From contig NC_019864.2 in the NCBI RefSeq assembly GCF_002234675.1, positions 18,974,582 through 19,038,581 of the forward strand: a stretch of 64,000 nt of DNA, written 5' to 3'. Source of the DNA: Oryzias latipes. Its lineage: Eukaryota; Chordata; Actinopteri; Beloniformes; Adrianichthyidae. This document shows positions 10,801-22,500 of this stretch, one piece after another; position 1 is the stretch's first letter, and each line of letters starts with the position of its first letter. Both the position numbers and the translations under genes were made by a program. The notes below the pieces were generated by a model. It was not told the origin of the DNA. It did no database searches and saw only the letters and a program-made list of their open reading frames with translations.

Positions 10801-13492
10801 TTTGGAGCACACAGAATGAAAAAGTATTAAAGATAGATGTATGGACCCAATAGAAGCAGCAGCATCTTATAGGTCACTTTGCTGAACAGGATTTTAGAAA
10901 AAGCTGTTTCGGAGCATTTTAATAGAAGAAAAAAAAAGTTTTGTAAACATAGAGAAAGACTATTTCCTTGGAGAAGGACATGTGCACCAGTATCCGTGTA
11001 TTTGTGAACACGGACGCAGTGTTCAGGTGAAACAGAGACTCCCTCTTCAAAGAACAGAAGAGTAATGCATGAGAGCAACAAGAAGGAAAAGTTGTTCACT
11101 AATAGATGTGTTTTATGTCAATAATATTAATTCACATTCAGAAGTTTTTCCTATTCTTTAATTTGATCACATTTTAGCACAAACTGTTATTCATATGTTT
11201 GTGGAAACTGAAACAAAGATCAATTGCAAATCCTTTAACTCCTGCTTTTTGTTATTAACTAATTAAGACTAAACTTTAAGTAACCAAGTAAAACAAACTG
11301 CATCAAGGTAGTTACCCAGCGCAGCAAGGACGCATGATACCCATAATATGTCACTGATAATGGCAGGAACCAAGAGAACTGCAGTGAACGTGTTGCCGTA
11401 GCGATTCTGAAACGGGTCCAACATGGTCACATAGCGTTTGGACCTCATTGGTTTGGCAAAAAACAGTCCGCCTAGAAGAAAAATGGTGAAAAATAAAAAT
11501 AAATCAGGATATGTTGGACACAAACATATTCATATCTAGAATCAACCAAACTGGAAATGTGTTGTTTGGCAATGTGGTTGTGAGGAGTGCGGTTCTCAAT
11601 GCATGCAAACTCAACCAGCTTAACTCGCTTTTGGATAGAATCCATCTTTTGACATTTCAAGGAATGAAATTAATCTTTAACGGATTTAGCTGTGACAGCA
11701 TAAAAACTGTTTTTGTTTGTTCAGTCCAAACTGGATCTTTTTAACATAAGTCCCTGTGATAAGGGTTAAACATTTCAAAAAATCTGTAGTTTTTAACAAT
11801 CACTGCTTTTTTTCAGATCGCTTTGGGACTCTGTCTTTGAACAGCACTTCTCCAAATTCCTAGCTGTTGTAGCTTGTTAAAACACAGGAATGCACCAAAG
11901 ACTCTAGGCATGAGCGTCCACAATAATGAGCTAATATCTAGGTTGTGTCAACACTAGAGAATAGTCTTTGCTGTGTTTCGTGCTTCAACCAGCAAATCCT
12001 TTACCACAACCATCAGAAAGAAACATCCCTCATTGCATCAACATTCTTTAGACAATAAGTAGCAAGATAAAACCCTCTTCACATTCTTAAGTGGACCGTC
12101 TACTGAGCAACGTACGATCTTATTCCCAATTCTTTGAGTTTAATGTGTAATTCAACTATTGGAAGCATAACCTAAAAAAGTTCCTATGTTAAATTTGTGC
12201 AATTACTAAATATCAAATTTGATCAAAAATTCAAATTTGCTTAAGAACATTTATTAAAAAACAAAAATCAGTTTTTAACATAGTGGTCAATTTTACTATA
12301 GCAGATTACATAAAAAAGAAGTTACGTAAAAAACAGTTTAACAAAATGCTTTATGTAAAAAAATAATGTCCTTGAAATGCCTTTTGGGGAAAAAAAACAA
12401 TTTGTTTGGGCTACTTACCCAAAAAGAAATTTAAAAAGTAAGCAGGGGGGCCCATAGCCCAGATGAGACCTTGATTTGGAGAATAAACAGCTTCAGCAGT
12501 TCCCAGGATATAACCTCCACCAACCCATGTGGCTGGACAGAGAAGAGTAAAAAAAACTATCAGTCATATAACAGGAAATACACCATCCACCCACCCACCC
12601 ACCCACCCATCCATCCATCTGCCCGCCCGCCAGCCCGCCCGCCCGTCCATCCACCCACCCATCCATCCATCCATCCATCCATCCATCCATCCATCCATCC
12701 ATCCATCCATCCACCCACCCACCCATCCATCCATCCACCCATCCATCCATCCATCTTCTTCCGCTCATCAGGGACCAGGTCACCGGGGAAGCAGTCTAAG
12801 CAATGATGCCCAGACTTCCTTCTCCAGCTCCTCTGGGGGGACCCCAAGGCGTTCCCAGGCCAGCCAAGAGTTGTAGTCTCTCCAGCGTGTCCTGGGTCTT
12901 CCCCGGGGCCTCCGCCCAGTTGGACATGCCCGGAACACCTCCCCAGGGAGGCGTCCAGGAGGCATCCGGACCAGATGGCCAAGCCACCTCAACTGGCTCC
13001 TCTGGAAGGGAAAAAGCAACGGCTCTACTCAGAGCTCTCCACGGGTGACCGAGCTTCTCACCCTATCTCTAAGGGAGCGCCCAGCCACCCTACGGAGAAA
13101 GCTCATTTCAGTTTCAGAGCCCAGGCTTTGTTTGGAGGTGAGCCCAACTATATCGAGACGGTACGTCTCAACCTCTCGCACAAGCTCAGGCTCCTTCCCT
13201 CCCAGAGAGGTGACGTTCCATGTCCCAAAAGGCAAGTTCCATGGCCGAGGCACCCGCCTTTGACTGCCTCCCTCCCAAACCACACAAATATGAAATAAAG
13301 TTTTATACCTGTCATGGTAAAAATCCCAACTAAGACACTGATGTTGCGTCCACCAATAATAGAAACATCACTCTTGCTTCCAGGGCAGGTCTTCTCCACT
13401 TTTTTGGCTTTGTGAGATCCCCATACTCCAATAGCCAGAATGCAAACATAAAAAATGACTACAGATACTAGTCCAGGGATATCAACTGCCAT
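7813..13492 (-). CDS. slc5a7: high-affinity choline transporter 1-like (SLC5 family), 8 exons
   Basis: A sodium-coupled choline transporter of the plasma membrane. In cholinergic nerve endings CHT1 supplies choline for acetylcholine synthesis. Exons: 13492-13309, 12532-12419, 11471-11316, 10288-10140, 10004-9858, 8911-8758, 8650-8433, 8328-7813. All have AG/GT borders and join in frame to 545 codons plus stop. CHT1 landmarks are an IIGGRNI segment near residue 45, [62 protein letters not shown] and SGEPLL with its glutamate. It is shorter than human CHT1 (580 aa). The C-terminal tail is divergent, without a DKTILV-like endocytic signal, and PWQAYFQR is replaced by SYQALYQR, so this may be a teleost paralogue rather than the strict orthologue. 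The start is set by the conserved N-terminus; an acceptor 11 bases upstream implies a noncoding exon, perhaps ending at a GTGAGT donor near 15109. Introns carry a SINE and a LINE fragment. Confidence 0.9.
9005..9230 (-). mobile_element. tRNA-derived SINE
   Basis: On the minus strand an RNA polymerase III A-box-like CAGCTCAGTGG is followed about 40 bases later by a B-box-like GGTTCAAGACC, the layout of a tRNA-derived SINE head. An AT-rich body follows to about 9005. It lies in the intron between slc5a7-like exons 5 and 6. The family was not identified. Confidence 0.6.
12581..12755. repeat. (CATC/CACC)n tetranucleotide array
   Basis: An interrupted tetranucleotide array read as GATG/GGTG on the minus strand. 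It directly abuts the 3' end of the LINE fragment at 12757-13290 and is best seen as that element's expanded 3' tail. Confidence 0.9.
12757..13290 (-). mobile_element. internally deleted LINE fragment
   Basis: In the minus sense it begins with the N-terminal part of an apurinic-type endonuclease ([20 protein letters not shown], then RLDIVGLTS). It then jumps to the C-terminal end of the same ORF type ([44 protein letters not shown]). The whole reverse transcriptase between them is missing, so this is a non-autonomous derivative with both ends kept. The coding remnants are frameshifted. It sits in intron 1 of the slc5a7-like gene. Confidence 0.75.
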
Positions 13493-16140
13493 GATGACCT
13501 ATAGCAGAAAGGAAAAAAAAACAGTTTTACAAAGCAGACATGAGTTTGACTATGGTACAACACTAGAGCTGTTCTAAGATTTGCAATGACGGGTAATGTT
13601 AAACCTGCTCTGGATATCCAAGAGCAGGTTTAACGTCTATAGTGCCGAGCAACACTTTACGTTTCTGCGTGTCAACCTGATGCTTGTCAATCGCAAAACA
13701 GCTGCAGATGCATGCTTTTCTTGACACACACTCCTGTCAGTTTGTGTTTACAGTCTTTATCACTCTTCAAATATGTGGGTACATTAGACATTTTTCTAAA
13801 CATTAAGTCTAGAAAGATAAAGAACTGAGAAAAGTTGGGAGCAAAAATAACCAAAAAGAAATTTCCCAGGAGTGAATTTGCCTACTATTCAGCCAGAATT
13901 ACTGACACTCAGAGATTGCTGCAGCGTAACACTGTAAATATCACAGTGTGATTTGCAGTTCATATGTGTACATTTTTTTTTACTTTGTTGCCGTTCCCCA
14001 CTACAGCCACCAGGTGGCAGCAATGTGACAACCGAGCCAGTCTACCCCTCATCACAGCGCATTCAGTTTCATCTCTGGGTTCAAATAAACTAGCAAAACA
14101 TAGTCAAGGTTATTTTTACATATTATTATTTTGTACTGATGATCAGATGTGCAAAACAAGAATTTTCCTGTGACTTTACGAGCTGCATGATGGGTAAAAA
14201 AAAGTCAAATTACATACTAAAATAATCAAATGACAACACTTCAATAAAATGAAGGTGAAAATAGTTTATTATAAACATGTGTGTGCATGTAAAAAGGTGT
14301 GGTAGCTAAGGAGAACATTTCCTACTGATTTCTTATCATCTGTTTGAAAAGAAATAGATAGTTTATGAAGATTTTGCTGCAAGGATTAGTCTAAGTGGAT
14401 GAATTATTACAATCAAGAATAAACTAAAAGATATGAAAAAATAAAAAATACACAGCTGATTTCTTTTGGGACATGACCTCAGTTTGAAAGACAATGACAT
14501 AATGTTCTAAACTGTGTGATGTGAAAATAAAACTAAAATTTTCAACTTAAAACAATACTTGGACTATTGATATTATGTTTCTATTTAATGTAATTTACTT
14601 TATCAACAATAACAGATCATTTTGGATGTAGCATCTTCAGGGCCATAATAAGCAAACCCTTGGAAATACCAAGCAAGATAAAATCAATTATTTTTATTTG
14701 TTCTTTTGCTTTTGGTATTACCCATAATTAGTGTTTTAAAAATATATATTCTGCGCTCTACCATTAGGTTCAGCAGGCATTTATATTATAATGAGAGGAC
14801 CTTTTTGTTAGAAAGATCCTCTGTCTCTGATTGGAATTACGTTAACAATTATGTCTTTCTTCAGCAGAGCTGTACTTTGGTTTAAAGGGTCCAAAGTGTA
14901 AAAAAAAATTTCGGATATGGAGCAGAGTCTTAAGTCGAACATTTAAAAAGCAGCTGCTCACGTGTTTTATTGTTTCTCATTTTGATGTATATCACAACAA
15001 ATTATACCCCTAATATATATTTTAGGATATACTAAGTAACAAGCTCTAAAAGCAATTTCAATTCAGGCAATGACTGTCAGAACTGAGACTATAGGCAGCA
15101 GAACTCACCGCTTTAGAGGCAAATATCCTTCAAGAAAACTGTAGTCTACTCTGCAGTTATGTGTGGGCCAATTTAATAAAAACTTCCACTTGCAGGTGTT
15201 CGTTCAGAGTTTCTACGGTGTTCATAAACGCCGGTACGCGCTGAGGAGCTCTTGCGACACTATCCTTTTTTTTTTTTTTGTATTTTTTTTTTTTTTTTTT
15301 CAGAATCAACGCCTGTTTATTGGAACACCGCTCTGGCGACACTGTCTTATGCAGAGCGAAAAAACGCTTCTGAACCGTAGGTGTCTTGAATGCACCCCGG
15401 GACCGACGAAATGTGGTGGAGGCTACCATTATGTCTATGGATGCTACCACCTGCTAGCTCAGGAGGACAAGTGAACCCCTTTTAACGATGCGGAAGCGCT
15501 CGCTGTCATCGATATGGCGTATCATTCACACTTCTCCTCATACATATTTCATTGGGCATTTATACTAAGGTGCTGGACAGGGGACAACAGTTCTCGCATC
15601 GCACCAGACGCAGATTAGTGCGATTGTTCGGTCTAAAACCGCTGCAAAATGAGTTATTCCTGTAAAAACGAGTGACCACGTGACAAAAAAAAAAAAGTCA
15701 AAACCAATGATAAAAATGTCAAATCATATGAGGGTTATGTGATGGGCTGACATATACTGTTAAACTGAAGTTTGTTGAGTAAATGAATTGTCTATTTTAA
15801 TTAGTTACACGGTAATTGCAACCTCAAAGCATTATTGTTTCTCCATATATAAATATTTTTTACAATGAAGGTTGACTTTTTCAGTTTTTTTTAATAACAA
15901 TATAAAGTGACAAAAGACCTTTATTTATATTTTTAACATTGACAGTGTTATTTGACAAATGATTAATTGTCTCACAAATAACACCAATTTTCTAAGCTTT
16001 GTCACATAGTAACCTAATATTTTAATTGTTTCAGTACAGTTATTCTTCTATTCAATAATATAGCGGCATCGAAACTCTGTGAAAGAAATTTGGTCTATTA
16101 CCTTTACCTGACACTAACCTGCATTGCTGTCAGAATTGGG

Positions 16141-16470
16141 TGTTAAAGACCTACTACAATGCAATTTGTGTTTTTGTTTTTTTAACATGTTCTTGTGGCA
16201 TTTTCCTTATGATTGAGGACAAATTTGAAGAAAATCAAGCTTAAAATTGCCTTTCTGAGTATTTTTTTGTCAAATCGTTGTGAATCAGACAAAAAGCTAT
16301 GATCTAGCTGCTACAGTCAGCGGGCCCAAGCTCCCTGTTTCTACCCCTTCCGATGCATCCACTTGCAGAAAAATAGATTCATGTACGTCTTTGTCATCCT
16401 TTTAAACCTTTTTTTTTTTCAACGAGGACTTTTCTACAATGCTGGCTAATCCTAGATCTCCATAAAATGA
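16141..16470 (+). repeat. dispersed repeat family R1, copy 3
   Basis: It shares ACATGTTCTTGTGGCATTTT, TTAAAATTGCCTTTCTGAG and the AAGCTCCCTG...GATGCATCCAC block. The last block matches, in reverse complement, the copy at 59990-60560. Confidence 0.6.
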
Positions 16471-16556
16471 TCAATCTCACAGGGTCTATTCTTAATTCTT
16501 ATTTAGGCAAAAAAATAAAATAAATACAAGTCAGTGATTGAAGCAGAAGAAACATC

Positions 16557-16562
16557 TTTATT
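16557..16562 (-). terminator. polyadenylation signal AATAAA (cfap161)
   Basis: AATAAA on the minus strand, 33 bases past the cfap161 stop codon. Confidence 0.7.
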
Positions 16563-16594
16563 AAAATTTTTGATGCTGTTTCTGTAGTTCTGCA

Positions 16595-19500
16595 TTACTG
16601 CTGGCGATTAAGAAGGACAAGGCCATTTCCTGCAGGGTCAGAGGTGCACAACACCCAGTGATTGTTTTCCTGTTCGAGTTTGTGGCAGTCCAGGAATGTG
16701 TGAGTGGTCACCTCGTACTCTTCACCAAATGTTGTCCTGCAGGAAGATTACACACAGTGGAATTGTAAAACTGCCACTAATAGCACATAAAAAGACATGA
16801 AGTTGTATGTGTTAATATAAAATTGGTTTATCTGAAAGCTAATTATTTAAAGAACTTACATTTGTATAGAATTTTGCACTTGTAATTTTTTCCATGTGAA
16901 ATGACTAGTACTTTTACAAATATGCAGTGTTTTTCTTAGTGAGCATTCAAGCTTGTATTTTTGCAGTCAGAGGTACAAAAGGGTCTGCTTTGATTTATTT
17001 ATAGAAAATTTGGAATAAATATAATACCAAAGAGCTTGATCTCCCAAAACTGCAAGGGCCTGGTTTGTCTTGCAATGCAAGATCAACACTTTCACATTAG
17101 CCTGCAGGGGGGAAAGGCAACACAGGCAGTAAGAACACAGAACACTGTCTTCCTTTACGCAAAAGTCATTTCCAAGAAGACTTACTGGAACTGGAAGTCC
17201 TTCATGTTCAAGTCTTTCCAGGGGATCCAAATGCACTATTTTCCAGCATGACAGAAAGCATTTGCTCTCATCCAGGTACACTTCTTGGAGGTGGGACTTT
17301 TTTGCACACTTTGAATGAAACCACAATTATATAAATGAGCAGATACACTTCATCTTTAATAGTTTCTAATGCAAATGGTTGAATGAGTTACCTTTTGGAA
17401 ACTTCTCATGTCACTAGTCAAGTAAAGCTGAGGAAAGGTGTTAACAAGAAGTTAAAATATCGCATATTCTCTCTTGAAGTAGGTAACTTTGAACTAAAAC
17501 AGGTAAGTGATGTGTTTTAACTGCTCTGTTTCTAAACTAGATCTTCTTCAGTTGACCTTAGTTATTTCCTATCTCTACAGTGCTACATTTGTGTTTACAC
17601 ATTCCATTTACACAAACTTGCTTTAAACTTATAGAGCTTCGATTGTTTGTGATTCTGCAAGTCGGTTATCTTCCTTACCCCTTTGGCAAAACCACTCAAA
17701 GTCCTCAAGGCAAAATGTTGCTCAAAATGCAGCACAGATCCTTCAGGATTCCCGTCAACACTGTGGATGTGCCAAAACGGTTACAAAGTGTTGTCTGGCT
17801 GAAGTTTCTGCTGAATTAAAGAGTGATTACCTTGTAACGATAAAAGCAGTGCGTGTGCATGGTTGGATAGTTCTTCCTGCAGTGACCCCACAAGACACTG
17901 GAATGCTGGGAGATGGAACAGTCATTAAACTATTCACGTCAGCGTCAATGCTGACAGCGCTGCGGTCCCTGTTCCCAGCTCCAACGTTCACTAACATCAC
18001 AACATCTCCAAAGTGTAGATCTCCATCATTTGTCACTGACAAGTTCACCTAAACACAAGGAAAAAAAAGAAAGTAATTTGGCAATGAATTCCCACGAGTG
18101 TTGTCGGATTGAGCTCAGATGTCATTTTACCGGTTTCAACATGTTCTGCCTGAGAAGGTCTATCTTCTGTACATAGAGCTCTCCCTTCTCCTTTTTCTCC
18201 AGATATTCTTTCATTGCATCCTAGAGAAAAACAACATTCAGATGTACATTAAGCATCTTTGTTAGTTAAAACTCCCCCTCCATGGGTTTAAGGAAAAAAG
18301 CTCAGCAAAAAAAAAACATATGTTGGTATTAAACAATTACTGGGGGATTGTTACCTGCACACAGTAAGGCAAAAAAGTATTTTGACAGCCAACAATTGTG
18401 CAAGTTCTCCCACTTAAAAAGATGAGGGAGGCCGGTAATTTTCATCATAAGTATACCTCAACTAGAAGAGACAAAATAAGGAAAGAAAATCAGGATCTGA
18501 TTTTTAAAGATTTTTTTATTTGCAAATTATCGTGGATAAGCATTTGGTCACCTACAAACAAGGTGGTTCTCACAGACCAGTTATTTCTTCTGTAAGAGGA
18601 TCCTCTGTCCTCCAATTGTTTGAACTTGTTATCTATAAAATTGACCCGTGTCAAAAACCTCAAACAGTCACGCTCCAATCTTCACTATGGCCAAGATAAA
18701 GAGTTGTCCAAGGACACCAAAAACTAAATTGTTGACCTGCACCAGGCTGGGAAGACAGAATCTGCAATAGGTAAGCAGATGTGAAGAAATCAACTGTTGG
18801 AGCAATTATTAGGAAATGGAAGACGTGCAAGACCATGGATGATCTCAAAAGGTCTGGAGTTCCGCCAGAAGATCTTAGCCCGTGGGGTCAAAATGATCTA
18901 AAGAACAGTGAGCAAATATCCCAGAACCACACGGGGGGACCTAGTGAATGACCTGCAGAGAGCTGGGACCAAAGCAACAAAGGCTACCATCAGTAACACA
19001 CTACGCTGCCAGGGACTCAAATCCTGCAGTGTCAGACATGTCCCCCTGTTAAAGCCAGTTCATGTGCAGGTCTGTCTAAAGTTGGCTAGAGAGCATTTTG
19101 GATGATCCAAAAGAGGATTGGGAGAACGTCCTATAGTCGGATATAACCAAAATAGAACTTTTTGGTAAGAACTCTACTTGTGTTTGGAGGAGAAAGAATG
19201 CTGAGTTGCATCCAGAGAACACCATAACTACTGTAAAACATGGGGGAGGAAACATCATGCTTTGAGGCTGTTTTTCAGCAAATGGACCGGGACGACTGAT
19301 CCATGTAAAGAAAAGAATGATCATCAGATTTTGAATGAAAACTTTCTTCCATCAGGAAGGGGATTGAAGATGAAACGTTGTTGGGTCTTTCAGCATAACG
19401 ACAATCCCAAACACACTGCCCGGGTAACGAAGGAGTGGCTTCGTAAGAAACAATTCCAGGTCTTGGAGTGCCCTTCCCAGTCTCCAGATCTCAACCCTTG

Positions 19501-22500
19501 GAGGGAGTTGAAAGCCCACATTGCCCAGTAGCAGCCCCAAAACATCACTGCTCTAGAGGAGATCTGCATGGAGGAGTGGGGCAAAATACCAGCAACTGTT
19601 TGTAAACACTTTGTGAAGACTTACAGAAAATGTTTGACCACTGTCATTGCCAACTTTTGTTATTGACCAAATACTTGTTTTCCACCAAAATGTACAAATG
19701 AATTCTTTAAAATTCAGACAATGTGTTTTTTTGGATTTGTTTTTCTCACTTTGTCTCTTACAGTTGAGGTAAACATATGATGAAAATTACAGGCCTCTCT
19801 CTCAGGTGGGAAAACTTGCACAATTGGTGACTGACTACCGTAAATACTTTTTTGCCCTACTGCAAATCACAGCAGACACACTATGAAGACTAAAAATACT
19901 GCAGAGATTAAAAAACATTGAAAAGATTTTCCCTTTGCTGCATTTTTCATGTAGTAAAGGAGGACATGAGGGATGGTTGGTGTGAACGAGGAGGCTGTAG
20001 AGGAGAGGGTTCGATGAGGTGAATGATTCGCTGTTGCAACCCCCTAAAGGCATATGGCAACCATCTTTTTCTTCTCTCCAAGACCTTCCCACACTTAAGG
20101 GCAACTTGAAGACCGGTTTCTTTTAAAAAAAATATATGATCAAATGATGGTATGTGCCAACACATTCCTGAATGTTTTGTATCAGCAAAAATTGTGTTTT
20201 TTTGGAATTCAAAAACTCTTCTTTAATACATGTTCTAATTTTCTTGTAAAAAAAAACAATATTGACTTTGCTTTTGCACAGATTGCTTCTGCATTTTTAG
20301 ATTATTCCTTTTGAAGTGGCTTTTTTTTCCAAGTTTGTCATGCGAACTTAAGGGGATCGTCACTGTAATTACTATGTGTGTCACTGTTTTATGGTGTACA
20401 TTTGTACCAACATGCCCCAGTACACCTGCAAGGTATTACAAGTGCAGTGGTGTTGCTGAACATGGTTTTAAACAGAAAAAAATGAAGTGGAAAATCACTA
20501 TATATTAAAACAATTACAAAGATAAATATATCATATATTTTACAGAAGGATCTAAGAAGATCAGATAGCTACCCATACAAATGTACATTAACATGTGTTT
20601 TTTGTAAATTCACATTTTGCTTTAGTACTTTAGATACAACAATAACGATAATTAATATCAAAAATAATAATAATACAAGATAAAGTTGGAAAGGTTTCAA
20701 TTACCCTAACATTTTACCATCTTAAAGGATTTGCAATTTGCAATAGACGGGCGAGACCCACTGTTTTGGGCAGGCAAAGCGTTTTGAGTCAGATTTTATA
20801 ATAGCGCACTCTAGTGGCCTGAAAGAAAACAACACAACATCCAACTTGGTGGCCCCCTTTTTCTCTGTAAGGTTTATAGTCTGAACTATCTTCCAAAAAC
20901 CATCAATTGATGAAACAAAAAGTAAATTCCAAAAGTCCTTCATTTACATGTTACAGAATTTTTGTGTAAAAAAATACTAAAAAATTGTCAGCTTTATTTC
21001 TATTCTTGACTACTCAAAGTTTGAAACTGTTTAACAGGGGTTCTACGATACCCTAATTGTACAATACAGGACCTTTATAGTAAAGCTGTGATTTCATGTT
21101 CATATTAAAAGTGGTAACATAGAAATATGAGAGAGTCACAGGCCAGTAGCCTGGTCCCTTCTTGCCTTGACAATTGCAGTGCACTTCTCTCTGGTTTCCC
21201 AATAAAACTCTGAATAAACTTCAATTGGTCCAGAATTCAGCTGCCCGCATCATCACCAGAGCTCCCTCCTCCCATCACATCACTCCCGTTCTCCTGCAGC
21301 TGCACTGGCTTCCAGTAGCTTGCAGGATTAAATCCAAACGTCTTCTCTAAACTTTCAAAGCCCTCCATAACCTGGCTCCTTGTTATTTTTTTAATCTTCT
21401 CCATATTAACATTCTTTCTCGCTCTCTGCGGTCTTCTTCTTCCCTTCAGCTTTTCGTCCCTTCCCTATGGTCACCACAGGGAGCCGTGCTGTCATCCCTG
21501 GAACTGTCTTCCCCCGGACCTCCGTAACATTGACTCCATTTCAATTTTTCAATTCAGATTCAAAACCTATCTGTTCATTCAAATGTCCTTTTCCAAATCA
21601 CAATTTTCATATTCTATTATTTGATTTTATTAATGATCTCAAATCATTTATTATGCTTATAACGTTTTGTGATTTTATTGTGTTTTACTTTTGAATCTGT
21701 ACAGAAACTACAGAAACATGTCCATAAGGGCTTTGAACAGTGCTTTTAAATAAAATGCATTATTTTTTAGTAATTATAATAATAATACTGTCAAGAATAA
21801 ATTGCTCAAGTAGAAAGGAAACATGGTTAATTAAATCAATTATAGTATTAAAGTTGAAAAAAAAGGTAGTGGTTAAATATTTTTAAAAGCAACTCTAGAA
21901 ATGAATAATGTTCCCAAAATATGATTTATAATCTAAAACCTATAAAATTGTACATGCACACACACAGATTATAAAATTAAATAAATTATTTTTTTTTATG
22001 AAGGCACAATGCAAAGTCTACGCTGCTTCAGAGTTATAGATGAATTTTTAGTGTTAATGGATTATTCCATGCAACACTGCTGCTTTTCAAATTTTAAAAT
22101 ACACAATCCCTGTCATGGTCGAACTCTATGGAGACCCAGATGCTGGAACCCGGAAGAAACTCAGGAGACGAGGCAGAGTCAGAAGTTTTAATCTGAGAGG
22201 GGAGATGAGAGTCGTGGATGAAGAGGAGCGCCGAGGACGGCGAGCACAGCTTGGGGGAGTGGTGGAGCCGAGGACGGCGTAGACAGCCTGTGACGAGGTG
22301 GAGCGCCGAGGACGGCGAGCACAGCTTGGAGCGAGAGGTGGAGCCGAGGACGGCGTGACAGGAACGAGGCGAGGAACCAGCGTGACCAGTGGAGAGCTGA
22401 CCTGAAGGCATGAGACAAAGAGTAAGTACAAGGCTTGGATTTACTAGAACAAGGTTACTTGACTAGAGGCCAGACGTAAGCACCGGAGAGAGTATAACGG

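Larger units (their letters stand above)
13493..16594. other. interval between slc5a7-like and cfap161
   Basis: No gene is supported. A possible donor (AAGCG then GTGAGTTC) at about 15109 on the minus strand could close a noncoding first exon of the choline transporter gene. Two long T runs (15266-15300) are flanked by unrecognised sequence. An R1 repeat copy occupies about 16141-16470. Confidence 0.4.

Noticed and set aside
12471-12876. His-Pro/Ser and Met-Asp-Gly-Trp repeat frames
   Set aside because: They arise from the tetranucleotide array in an intron, open on both strands because the unit avoids stop codons.
15157-15474. Frames of about 100 codons on both strands
   Set aside because: They run through poly-T/poly-A tracts and give Phe or Lys runs.
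22126-22431. Arg/Ser/Pro-rich frames repeated at 27002-27307
   Set aside because: They lie in the GC-rich gypsy LTRs, which are noncoding; repetition is explained by LTR identity.
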